A stretch of DNA of 64,000 nucleotides from Argentina anserina. Its lineage: Eukaryota; Streptophyta; Magnoliopsida; Rosales; Rosaceae. The stretch is taken from assembly GCF_933775445.1 (NCBI RefSeq), contig NC_065872.1, forward strand, positions 13,578,001-13,642,000. Direction: 5' to 3'. The notes below the pieces were generated by a model. It was not told where the DNA came from, made no database searches, and was given only the letters and a program-made list of their open reading frames with translations. Below are positions 13,129 to 24,864 of this stretch, piece after piece (within the stretch, counting starts at the first letter, position 1; each line of letters opens with the position of its first letter). The translations under genes were made by a program, and so were the position numbers.

Positions 13129-14727
13129 TGATAGAGCGTTTTGTTAAAACGTCTATAATAAACCCTGTAAAAACATCATCGTTAGTATAGAATAAGCAGG
13201 GATCGTTCTTTCCGGGGAATTGAAGGGAACTCTAAACTTTTAGTGTTAACAAATAATGGGGGGTTTGAGATTGATTATTAACTACTAAAATAAAACATAA
13301 ATTACTATTTACATGATTGACTTCTCTTTAACAAACTTAAACCAAATTTACCATTACATCACATAATTACAAGTTCAAACCTATCATCTATTCTAATTCG
13401 ACCAATTACATACTTTTTAGACACCGATACAATTAGAGCCTTAGAGGATCATCTAATCATGCAAGATTTCAATTAACATTTAGATTGACTTAGAGTCTAA
13501 TCTAAATTTGCATGCAATCGAATTCAATAACACTTAGAGTAGAAATCAAACAAGATTACATTTAAGCACCAAATCTTTGTTGGAGACATGTTTCATGTAT
13601 GGCGTCACCCACCATGGTTTCACATGCAAATTTCCAGAATTTTTACCACTTTTAATCAACACAAACCGAACCCACTTAGGGCATGATTCGATTTGTGTCA
13701 TTATGGTTGATGAATCTAGCACTCAAACACAATCTTAGGGACTGCATCCAAGCACTAAATTCATATGCACATATCTGAAAATTATCTAAAAGTATGAGAA
13801 AGATGATTAGAACACAACAATAGAAATACAAACTCATTAATTATAGGAAACCATCAATTTGGCAAAGAACCAAAAATCCAATAAAACAATATGAAAATTT
13901 CGATTCTTAATACAAAACAATAATCACACACAAACATCATACTACAATCTTCATAGACAAAGTATTGTAAAAAAAAAATCAAAAACGAACAAACCCGTGG
14001 AGAAGAGTTGCGAGAATCACACGTTGTAGGAACTTTGGAGGTGTGTCTTCAATGGTGATTTCGGTGGAGATGGAATTTGTGTATGGGGAGAATGGCTTGC
14101 TGTTTTGGTGAAGGATGTTTGAGGTAGTATTTTGGTAGAGGTTTGGCTCTTGAATACAAATGAGAAGTGATTTTATTTGAGAGATGAAGCCATGTATATA
14201 TAAAGGAAAGATGGAGGGTTTGAAATTGCTTCTTTCTTCCTATAATAATGTCATGCTTTAATCCCTTAAATCATGGAAAGTTTTATTCCCTAAAACATGC
14301 CATGCTTTAATCCCTAAAACATTCCATGCTTTAATCCCTAAAACATGCCATGCTTTAATCCCTAAAACATGTCATGTTTTATTCCATACAACATGTCATG
14401 TTTTATGCATTGAATGATCATCTTTAATTGTTGCATGACTTGGCTCCATCTCTTTTACTTTAATTATCTCTTCAATTAAATCTGAAAATAAGAAAATAAA
14501 ATCATAAGTAAGAGATAATTAGTTTCAAAACCTAACAAGGATTCCTAGTCAAACTAGGATTCTAGACTAATTATGCGTTTTTAACTCATGTAAGCACAAA
14601 AATGCATCAAATACCGCCAAAGACTCTTACTACGACTTAATGACTCAATAGTACAACAATAAGGGCTAAGCAAAGTACAAATTGAGGTAAAAACATGTTA
14701 AGAAAGTCGCACAAAGTGCTCCTATCA
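13129..14727 (-). repeat. 3' LTR of the gypsy element (full length)
   Basis: 1599 bp. It contains 24-bp tandem units (ACATGCCATGCTTTAATCCC) at about 14245-14410 and a TATA-like ATATATAAAGG region near 14195. The same family supplies the solo LTR at 27732-29773. Confidence 0.85.
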
Positions 14728-16439
14728 ACTACCTCACACTTGGCTTTTGCTAGTCCCTTAGCAAAATAAAACTAAATAAGACACTATTGCCCTTAAATGA
14801 TTGTCTCAGAATCTCAAAACACATAGTTTTCAAGTTTAAGTATTTGAATGTAAGCACATAAATTCCAAGTTTCATAAACATGCTTCATAGTATGAATTAG
14901 TCCGATACGAGACAATAAGCATTTAACATGTTTAGTCAATCGAATCCTCCTCACAAGGCATACTCTCTTATTTTCACTCAGATTCATGGTTATCATTGAC
15001 ACATATGTATATGCAAGAGAAAGGATATTAATGCATCAAATAACTTGCATATTTCAATAAATGAAAGCACTTTGTGAATAACATAGGAAAACCTCATTTA
15101 ACAACTAAGTGCACAAATGGACCAAAACCATATGCTCAACTCTTGTAATCATCTCCACAAACCAAGATTTGCTCATTTTAAGAATCATTAGGATCATTAG
15201 ATAAGGTAAATGTTTAGGCGTAGCTAAAGGCATGAAATATCAAGGAATCACAAAGGTAATCCTATAGACTTAGCAGAGTAAACATCATCCTTATGACACC
15301 ACACACCATCAGGGGCCGAATATAACAAGTTGGGCACAATCATCATTCTAACCACAAAGTGAACATGGACAAAGGTCAAGTAAAAATTTTTAGACATTCA
15401 ATTACAACTCAACTCCAAATCACAAATGAAAGACAACATAACATTTTTTCTTTTCTTGCCGAGTTCATCATTCTTTTTTTTTTCTTTTTTTTTTTCCGGC
15501 AATGCTTGCTTAAAAGCTTATGGATTTTTTTTTCAAATGTCTTCCACCCCACACTTATTTCATGTATCATCACAACATCATCTCAATAAGAATTCTGCCA
15601 AATCTATAGGACAAGGTAGATGTAACTATACTAAGCATGGAGATAACATAAATGATGAATAAAAGGCTCAATGTAGGCTAAAATGTGGTTCAACTAAGGG
15701 GTCCCAAACAAGGCACATATAGGGATACATGGTTGTTTGGCTAAAGTGGTGGTATTCCTAGAAATGATCCATAAATCATTTTCAAAATCAGAGCATTTTA
15801 TGACTTAAATGTTTCAACAATCACAAAAGTGAGTTTCTAGTAAATTCTAGAGTCCATTAAAAGCTATGACACATAGTTATTGAATATGCAAAGAATAGTG
15901 AGGTTCATGAATAATCACGAAATTTCAAATTACATCTCATGAAAAAAAAAGTACATATAGGCTCAAAAACTCACAGGTTGTTATGGACTTTAAACTGACC
16001 AAAACATGTATGTCATAATCAATCAATCCAAATCCACATCATCAATGAAACTTACAATTCAATTCATATGAAATGCAAAACCATCATCTATGTATTTTAG
16101 AGACATAATCATCCTAGACTTTAGGGGCATCCTAAGACTCAATAAAGCAATAATTTTATTTTTTTAATTCATTTTTTTGGATTTTTTTGATATCATGACA
16201 CAAACAATCAATGAACTTGCAACCCTATCCCACACTTAGAAAATTACATTGTCCTCAATGTAAGCTCAATAATAAGAATGTAATTCACAAGCATAGAATA
16301 ATATCACATATCAACACATATACAATTCAACCATTAGAGTGAAAGGATTATAAAATTTAAACTCTCGTAGACGACTCCTCCACAGATACGGTTGAAATGG
16401 GTTATCTCCCATGCAGCGCTTGAGTTTTATAGTCTCTCA

Positions 16440-16730
16440 GCCTAGACTCTCTCATGTTCATTCTTCGTTAGGCACATCTCTCACAATTGTCACCTCATGC
16501 GTGTGCTCCTCAAATGGCTCATAGTAGGGCTTAAGTTGATGCTCATTCACGTTGAATGTCTTCCCTGTTTTATCATTTTAAATCTCAAATGCACCATGAG
16601 CAAACACGTTAGTAACAACAAATGGGCCAACCCAACGCGAACGAAGTTTCACTGGAAACAACATAAGCCTCGAATGGAATAACAGAACTTTCTGACCCAC
16701 TTGGAACTTCTTTCCTCTAATCATTTTTTT
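16440..16730 (-). pseudogene. Gypsy integrase C-terminal fragment
   Basis: The minus-strand frame reads [16 protein letters not shown], then one in-frame stop, then KTFNVNEHQLKPYYE. That is the GPF/Y module and tail typical of Tat/Athila-type integrases. No catalytic core precedes it. Confidence 0.8.
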
Positions 16731-17882
16731 CTTTTATCCTTCATTATTTTTTATTTTTATTTTTATTTTTTTATATTTTTTTTATATTTTTTTAATGTTA
16801 CGAAATCTACAAGCGTAAAGTATTATTAAGTCTAATTGATTTTATTCACAAACAATCCTAATATTTTAAGGTACGTGGAGTAGAGAAGCTAACTATGCAA
16901 TGGACTGAAACAGCCCCAGGTAATGGTCTTGCTTTATCTGATATACCTTAAAAGTTAGAATATCATTTTCTTTTGAAACTATATACATCTATTTATACAA
17001 AGTTATTTTCTAAGTTATAAAGCGAGGTGGACATGCGGCCTAAGTTTGTTGTCTAGACACAAACTCATTCTTTTGTTTCAGAAGGCTGGATAGCTAGATT
17101 CAGAGATAGTCGCAATGTATGACTCATTTGTTGGACACCACGGAGGCTACACCCTCGAAAGGATGTTTCCACTATCGACTCCATCACCGAGATGTATGTT
17201 AGTCTATGGGCCTCTGAGATCTAATTTTGTAAACCTTGAACCAGGGTAATGAAAATAGCATGCCCGTTACTCAGCTCGGAATAAATTTGTGTGTTAGACT
17301 GCTCGCAAAGTGTTAATAAAAGCCGTCCTCAACCCCAAGTGACCTTAGCAAGGTACAAATGGAGGGTTAAGGCTAATATTAACTAAATGGACTTTACCTA
17401 TTCCGTTCACTTTATAACTTACAATAAACTAAGCATAAATAAACATTTAGTTTCCTTAAAAATTATCTAAGTGTAACAAGTATCATATATGCATACTACA
17501 ACTAAATTAAAACATTTATCACAAAAAATATATTTAAAAAAATTAATTTTTTACTGTACATATTTTACTGTTACCTATTACTGTACACATACATTTATTT
17601 TTTGAATTTTTTTGATTTATTATTTACTGTACACAAAATTTATTTTTACAAAAATAAATTTTTTTACTTTTTTTTTATAATTTATAAGTATATTTATATT
17701 TTTACACTTTACAAAAAAAGTAAAAAAATTTACAGAGATTTACTTTTTTTTAGATGTAAAAAAAAACTTCTAATTGTTTTTACTGAATATTACTATTCAC
17801 CGTACTATTCACAGGAATTTATTTTTACAAATATACAATATAGTACAAAATTAACACTTTAAAGAATTGAGATTTTCTCAAT

Positions 17883-17900
17883 TCCCCGGCAACGGTGCCA
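17883..17900 (-). other. Primer-binding site (tRNA-Asp type)
   Basis: The reverse complement reads TGGCACCGTTGCCGGGGA, three bases inside the 5' LTR. It matches the 3' end of plant tRNA-Asp with one mismatch, as expected for Tat/Athila-type elements. Confidence 0.85.
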
Positions 17901-17903
17901 AAA

Positions 17904-18497
17904 TGATGGAGCGTTTTCTTAAAACGTCTATAATAAACCCTGTAAAACATCATCGTTAGTATAGAATAAGCAGGGATTGTTCTTTCCGGGGAATTGAAGG
18001 GAACTCTAAATTTTTAGTGTTAACAAATAATGGGGGGTTTGAGATTGCTTCTTTCTTCCTATAATAATGTCATGCTTTAATCCCTTAAATCATGGAAAGT
18101 TTTATTCCCTAAAACATGCCATGCTTTAATCTCTAAAACATACCATGTTTTATTCCCTAAAACATGTCATGTTTTATGCATTTAATAATCATCTTTAATT
18201 GTTGCATGACTTGGCTCCATCTCTTTTTCTTTAATTATCTCTTCAATCAAATCTGAAAATAAGAAAATAAAATCATAAGTAAGAGATAATTAGTTTCAAA
18301 ACCTAACAAGGATTCCTAGTCAAACTAGGACTCTAGACCAATTATGCGTTTTAACTCATGTAAGCACAAAAATGCATCCAATACCGCCCAAGACTTTTAC
18401 TACGACTTAATGACTCAATAGTACAACAATAAGAGCTAAGCAAAGTACAAATTAAGGTAAAAACATGTTAAGAACGTCGCACAAAGTGCTCCTATCA
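17904..18497 (-). repeat. 5' LTR of the gypsy element (internally deleted)
   Basis: 594 bp against 1599 bp for its partner. The missing approximately 950 bp is bounded in the partner by near-identical words GGTTTGAGATTG and GGTTTGAAATTG, and the short LTR keeps one copy. Confidence 0.85.
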
Positions 18498-18660
18498 AGC
18501 AAAGGGCTTTTAAAACTGCCTCTTTGATGTCGTGCGTCAAAGGTAACCACATTAAAAACAGTGGTACAACTTTCTTGTTGCCTTTCATGAATCGTAAAGT
18601 GGTTGTAAGCTCCTCCAAACACCGTCTAGATGAAGCATATAAACATTGGGACATAATGAT
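18498..18660 (-). pseudogene. TIR domain fragment, middle piece of a split exon
   Basis: The minus-strand frame reads YASSRRCLEELTTTL, then MKGNKKVVPLF, then HDIKEAVLKAL: the conserved core of a plant TIR domain including the CLxEL glutamate. It is bounded on the right by a copia LTR (18661) and on the left by the gypsy TSD. The preceding TIR half sits at 23669-23880. The following residues (RHEEIYREEIEW-like) sit at 13128-13100 beyond the gypsy element. Confidence 0.75.
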
Positions 18661-21600
18661 TGTATTGAGATATTGAAGATATGGTAGCCGTTTTGGAGTA
18701 GTTTGTGCAACTCGGTTTGGTTTTGTTGCGTGCAGATCCTCTCCTTGATTTCTGGTTTCTAGTTATTGGTGTAATCTTGTGTGATTGGTGTTAATCCTTT
18801 TAGAGACACAAATCCCATATGTTAGGGACTGTTAGTTGTTGAGGGTGGTTAGAGTGTTTTTTTTTTCTGTTTTATTCTTTACACCCATTTTGTGTATATA
18901 TTCGCTCTAGTATTGTGAGTTCGGTTCAATTATTACATCAATACAATTGAGCTAAAATTTTCTCATCATGAAATTCTTCATGGTATCAGAGCAGTGCTCC
19001 TCATATGACCTGCTTCTACTCTTATCTTTTTTTTTCTCCTTTTCTCTTAGCTAATCATGGCATCTAGTGGTTCTGAAATTGTTATCACTGATCCTTTACC
19101 AATGAGAACTGAATATGTTGATGGAGGTTCAAATAAGAGGAAGATCCAGATTGAGCTTTATCAAAGAAAACAAAGTTCCAGCTACTAATGCTGACAACTT
19201 TGAAAAAGAATTAACCAAGAATCAACAAGTTCGAGCGTGGATTGTCAAATCTATGGAGCCAAGCATTACAAAAGTTTTCAACTCTGCACGAGTATGATTT
19301 GTGCGAAGCACTGAAGGATCTGTATGGAAGCCCTAACAACTGTGCACGAATATTTCAACTTCAAAGAGATCTCTTTGAAATTCAAAAAAGGTACAGATCC
19401 TTTTGTTCAGCACCTTGGCATTTTAAAGTCAAAATTGAATGAGATTGATACTCTCAGACCTTTTACTACTGTTGGGTTATACTAAGGAAAAGTGCTGATG
19501 TAGACAAGTTTTTTCAACTCCTAGCATGTTTAGGACCAATTATGAGGATTTGAGGAGTCACCTCATGATGAGCTCAAAATATCCAAGTCTTTCTACTATC
19601 ACTACTGCTATACAGAGAGAGAAAACACACAGAAAAGTTATGAATGTTGAGGTTGGGTTTGGAAGCACTGATGCTAGAGCATTTGATGCGAACAAGCCTA
19701 CATTAAATGAAGTTAGGTCTGGAAGCAATGACATAAGAGCATGTGCTACAAGCTAGGCTGCAACAAATAATAGAGTTTACAAAGAAAAAAGACTTGACCT
19801 AAAGTGCACATATTGTGAGTCCATTGGAAGAGCTGGTATTGGTCACCAAAAAGAAAAATGTTGGATTCTGCATCCAGAATTAAAGTCTAAGTGGAATGAA
19901 GGTCAGAAGAACTATGTGCACATGTCAACTCTCAAGGCAAATTTGAGTAGTGTCACATATCACATGGTGAACTACACTGCAAATCAAATAACTCTCATCA
20001 ATGAATTTGCTAACTTTCTCCAATGCAAGGAAGAAAGCATGAAGAAAAGTGAAAAAGGAGATTCACATACTATGCCTGGCAAGTTTGCAGGTTTTTTGGA
20101 AAGTTCTGAGATTGTTCCTAAGAAAGATATTCCAAGTATCATTATTGCTCTCTCTACTGCTTTGGATATTAGTAAAAATGGTTATGTTTCGATAGTGGAC
20201 TCAGGAGCCTTACCACATATCACAAATGATTTTTTAAACTTTATATTTTTTAAAAACTTAAAATTCCTCTCATGTCTCTAATGGAATTTCGGTTCCAATT
20301 TCTAGTAAGGGTAAATTACATCTTTTTTCAAAATATGTTGAGTCAGATGTTTTGTTGTGCCATCATTCCCTTTTAAATTACTTTCATTTAGGAAATTGAC
20401 ACGATTACTCAATTGTCTAGCTATTTTTTCATCTAATGACATCATTTTCCAGGATCGAGTCACAAGGATGAAAATTGGTGAAGGATTCTTCTTAAATGGT
20501 CTCTACTATATCTCCACCACTCCAAGTTTTTCAAAATGTTTTTTGTCCAACTCAAAGTCAGCATCTCAGAAACTTTTGTGGCACAAACGACTTACTCATC
20601 CCTCATTTCCAGTTTTATCTAGGCTTTTCCCCTTTTTTGTAAGGTTGCTAGTGAGTGTGAAACTTGTCATATGTCAAAACAAACTAGAGCTCCTTTTTAT
20701 GTTTCACACTCTCAAGCAACCAAGTCTTTTGAGCTTGTTCACTCTGATGTATAGGGTCATGCCTCAATAAATTCATTTGATGGATATTGTTTCTATGTTA
20801 CCTTTATATGATTACACTCGTTCTACCTTTGTTTACTTGCTAAAACACAAAAGTGAAGTGTTCAAATGTTTTTAAATATTTTCACAATCTTGTTAAAATT
20901 CAATTTTAGTCAATAATCTCTATATTGAGATCTGATAATGGCATTGAGTACACCTCTAATACCATGACTAATTACCTAAGTGAACATGACATTATACATC
21001 AAACCAGTTGTGTAAGTACACAACAACAAAATGGAATAGCTGAAAGAAAAAAAATCAAAATTTACTTAAAAAGCAAGGGCTTTACTGCTGCAAAATGAAG
21101 TCCCAAAAGGTTTTGATCTCAAGCAATTCAAACTGCTGCATATTTGATAAACAAATTACCAAGTAGTGTACTTGAATTTAAATCTCAATTTGAAGGTCTT
21201 AAAAGAAAAAAATTAGATATCAGTCATCTCAGAATTATTGGATGCATCTGTTTTGTGCATGTTCAAGCTGATTAACAAGATTAGTTTGATCCGAGAGTAG
21301 TAAAATGCATGTTTCTTGAATATTCATCAACACAAAAAGGGTACAAGTGTTACAATCTTGAAACTAGGAAGATAATTGTGTCCAGAGATGTGCAATTTCA
21401 TGAAAATTCTCCATTTTATTGTGGAACTGATAATCAGCTTCAGGGGGAGTATCTCATTTCAAGTAAAAGCCATTGAGACTGTGTATACTCCTATGATCAG
21501 CTCGCTGATCTTTTCACAAAGATTTTTGATTCTACAAAGTTCGAGCATTTGTTGTCCAAGCTTGGATAACGATTTTCTCTAGATCCAGCTTGATGAGGAG

Positions 21601-21875
21601 TATTGAGATATTGAAGATATGGTAGCCATTTGGAGTAGTTGGTGTAACTCAGTTTGGTTTTGTTGCGTGCTCTGCACGCAACATCCTCTCCTTGATTTCT
21701 GGTTTCTAGTTGTTGGTGTAATCTTGGGTGATTGGTGTTAGTCCTTTTAGAGACAAGATCCCCTTTTTTAGGGACTGTTAGTTGTTGAGGGTGGTTAGAG
21801 TGTTTTTTTATGTTTTTGTCTCTACACCCATTTGTGTATATATTCTCTCTAGTCTTGTAAGTTTGGTTCAAATAT
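18661..21875 (+). mobile_element. Decayed Ty1/copia element lacking RT and RNase H
   Basis: The 5' LTR is 18661-18980, followed at 18981 by TGGTATCAGAGCA (initiator tRNA-Met primer site). The 3' LTR starts near 21599 and is cut off at about 21870. Broken gag begins at ATG 19058. A zinc knuckle (CTYC...GHQKEKC) lies near 19805-19865. The protease DSGA motif lies near 20195. A pre-integrase LWHKRLTHPSF and the integrase words RSDNGIEYTS and QQNGIAERK follow. After the integrase tail (VSRDVQFHE) the frame jumps to the extreme pol end (DQLADLFTKIF), so the RT-RNase H region is deleted. Many stops and frameshifts. Confidence 0.85.
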
Positions 21876-21879
21876 ACTC

Positions 21880-23668
21880 TCTCTAGGTGAAATGAAACTG
21901 ATTCGGAAATTAAATTAAAAAACGTTACGTTTTCTGTGGCTCGAGAGTTGAGTTTTATTCTGTCAATTATCTCTGAAAACTTTATTCACGAAAGCTGTAG
22001 AGCTAGTCGATACAAGTTCATGGACACACATCGCATCTTAATTGAACATCGTATGTGAAAGTTATTATCGACGTAAGTTAGTTTCCGAATTCATAAATGT
22101 ATAAAAGGAAACTTTTGGGGAAAACCTATTTCCCAAAAAGGAAACCCCCCATCTCTCTCTCCCTTTCCCCCGACCATCCCTCACCAAATCCACCGCCGAT
22201 CTCCCATCTCCGGCAACCGTGGCCTTCACCGCCGATCCAAAAAACCACCGCACGGTCTGCTGCTCCGACCCTTAGACGCGACATGCCGCCCCTCCCTGCC
22301 TTGAAGCCAGATGGGTGACTCGAAGTTTCTACAGATTTCGTCGCCGTCCAAACCCTGTCTCCGACAAAACAAGAGCTCGGGGCCAGCTTCTTTCCACCGA
22401 TCCTCACATCTAGTCCTGTTTGTAAGTGATTAGGAGCTCAAATCGCGCCGCCATTTCGTCCTCCTCGATTTCAACCACTGTCGGCATGTTGTGCGTCTTC
22501 GGCGACTTCCCGGCGGTTCTAGGGGTCTGATATAGGTACGAAAACATCTCTCTCTGTGTGATCTACATTTTTGGTGTTGAATGTGTTGTGATTTGATGAA
22601 GTTCAGACGGAGGAGGAGGTAGTGCGCATGTTGCATCCTAGGGCGGCGCGTGGGAGAAACTGGGGTGGCGGACAGACGACGTTAGGCCATGGGAGTAAGC
22701 AGGTGAGAAGAGGGGTGAGATTGGTGGCCGCAGGGGAGATGGGTTGCTATATTATATAATGTTACGGTTCTTATTTCAAAATGAGATTATATTGTGGTGA
22801 CGATATTTATATTGTTGTACAAGAGTCGTTTCATTGTAGTGCAATAACATTTGTGGATTGTTATATTTTATGTGGTTTTAACATTGAGTGTTGCTAAAAC
22901 GTTTTCTGGTCTTCAGACGTTATTGCCAGTAATCGGAACTAAGCCTTGGCCGGGTGTCAGTTACGATTCAGTTAAACCTCTAGTCTGTCTGTCGGTGTAC
23001 TGCATAAGGGGTAACATATAGGTTGCATGGGTCTTATGAGTACCCATGATTTGTGTGATATTGGGTAACATATGGGTTGCCCAGTATCTGTCGGCGTACT
23101 GCATGAGGGGTAACAGATGAGTACTTGGGTCTCATGAGTACCCGTATTTTTAAATGATATTGGATAAACACATGGGTTGCCCAATGTCTCATGAGTACAC
23201 ATATTCAAATATTATTGGCAACTAGATGGGCCGTCTAGTGTCTTATGAGTACACTTATCTTTAAATGTTATCAGTTATTTTCTTTTGTATGCGATATATG
23301 TTATACTGTTGGTTTACTCATACAAGCTGCACAGTTTACCGGGTTTGTATTTACAATCCCGGTGCACCTATTCGATGGTGTAGGGGATAGTTCTGCATGT
23401 GTGGATTAGCATATTGGAGGGCTTATTCTGAAGATTGCCGGAGTTTATTTCTTCTATTTTTGGTGAGGATTGAGTGAATGTTACATTTCCATTTGTCATA
23501 ATACTTGAGGTATAAACTGGTTATGTATTATTCAAGTCGACTGAGTCGTACAATGAACTTAGTTTCGATACACTATTACTATAAGATGATTTCAATATAT
23601 CTGAGATTGTTTTAGAGTTTTTCATGGGTTCGATTTCGAATTTTATCATTCGAAATTTTAAAGTGACA
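21880..23668 (+). mobile_element. Long LTR, copy B, 5'-truncated
   Basis: Same family as copies A, C and D. It starts inside the LTR (AACGTTACGTTTTC word), has TATA at about 22102 (ATGTATAAAAGG), the GC-rich leader and the minisatellite, and ends AAGTGACA at 23668. The left end is fused to the truncated copia LTR. The right end abuts TIR coding sequence. Confidence 0.75.
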
Positions 23669-23880
23669 ATTCTACAATTTCCATTAAGAGATTTGGATCA
23701 ACATCAAACCCTGCATTAATCTGTCGGTCATCCCTGAATGATTTTATTCCTCTGCTTTCCATTTCACGGTAGAATTTGGATATAAGACCCTTAATGTCAG
23801 TCTCTCCACCACTGAACTCAAAAACACATCATGCTTCCACCAAGGAGCCGAATTAGCTTAAGGAAGAGACGTAGACTCCA
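23669..23880 (-). pseudogene. TIR domain fragment, N-terminal piece of the split exon
   Basis: On the minus strand WKHDVFLS is followed, after a one-base frame change, by FSGGETDIKG, MESRGIKSFRDD and DVDPNLLMEIVE. This is the first half of a TIR domain. There is no ATG and a stop lies just upstream. LTR copy B interrupts it at 23668; the continuation is at 18660. With that piece and 13128-13100 it makes one TIR exon spread over about 10.8 kb. Confidence 0.65.
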
Positions 23881-23991
23881 TTAGGGTCAAGGCTATTGGA
23901 AAATAAAACGAAACAGAGTAGACAAGGTATTCCGTATTCACCGTTGGTGAACAAACCAACAACAAGACCATAGTAACTTACAAGTACTTTT

Positions 23992-24622
23992 CACTTGCCT
24001 ACCACAACTTCCACAATGCGTTTCACCAATACATTTTCATTCCTACAAGGAAAAAGGTTCAAACTATCATCAGGCCTTTAACAAATCTAGAAGTACAAAA
24101 ATGAATAGTCTCGTCTGCTTACTCATAAATCTAGGAATGCCATCCTGAGAGATTGGCCACTTTTCTCAAATTCACTTTCCACTGCTCCATCTTCCCTTCA
24201 TACCGGTCAACCTTTTTATGATCAATGAAAGCTACTTCAAAACTCTTCAATTGATGTCGTACATCAGAAGGATCCACTTCATAAAATATAGGTAGAATTT
24301 TGTTCTTGCCTTCCATGCATTTAAGAATCTTGGTAAGTTCATCCAAACACCATGGGAAAGAAGCAGATAAAACAACCAGCAGGAGCATCGATTATTGGAT
24401 TTCCTTTAGGAGACTAAGAGAAATAGATTCACCTACTTGGAGCTCGTTATCATCCTTGAATGTTCTAATGAGTCCCGTGTTTTGTAACGCCTCGTATAAA
24501 TGGGATAGAAAACCCCTACGAGTATCAATACCCCTGAAACTCAAAAACACATCATGCTTCCACCTAGGAGTTGGTTCAACTGAAGGACATGATTCAGAGG
24601 CTGTTCCAGTGCAGGAGGCCAT
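23992..24622 (-). pseudogene. TIR-only gene with an in-frame stop
   Basis: Plant TIR domain: NADase/immune-signalling family. The first exon starts at ATG 24622 (MASCTGTAS...) and reads HDVFLSFRGIDTR, FKDDNELQVGE, then a TAA codon (24394-24392). The frame then continues through WCLDELTKIL, FYEVDPSDVRHQ and VANLSGWHS, with another stop (24133-24131) just before a GTAAGC donor. A second short exon (24043-23992; acceptor CTTGTAG) reads NENVLVKRIVEVVVGK and stops, the usual linker after a TIR. No NB-ARC or LRR follows. It was probably a TIR-X type gene, now a pseudogene unless the stops are sequence errors. Confidence 0.75.
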
Positions 24623-24864
24623 TGAAAAGCACCGCACATACAAAAAAAAAAAAGCCTCTGTTCTGAAGTCGCTCCTCAGTGCAGTTTCTGTGGGATTTCA
24701 AAGTTCAGATTGGAACACAAACAAGAATTCACCCTCTATGTTGACTTACTTGACTTGTAGATCATCAGTCGCGTACAACTGGTGACAGAGCAGTAACAAG
24801 TCTAGACATTTGAGGTTTTGGCAATGGAAGGCAAGGTGTTGGAGGGCGTTTCAAGTGAGAATAG

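Larger units (their letters stand above)
13129..18497 (-). mobile_element. Deleted Ty3/gypsy element (Tat/Athila-like) with perfect TSD
   Basis: Minus-strand element: 5' LTR at 18497-17904, primer site, 3.2-kb AT-rich interior, 3' LTR at 14727-13129. LTRs start TGATAGGAGC and end CTATCA or CCATCA. The pentamer AGCAA flanks both sides (13124-13128 and 18498-18502), a perfect TSD. The interior keeps only the end of an integrase; gag, protease, RT and RNase H are absent. It lies inside a TIR exon and its target duplication falls within that coding sequence. It is non-autonomous as it stands. Confidence 0.9.

Noticed and set aside
17883..17900. tRNA gene fragment
   Set aside because: The match covers only the 3' acceptor end, in the exact place of a retroelement primer site; no tRNA body.
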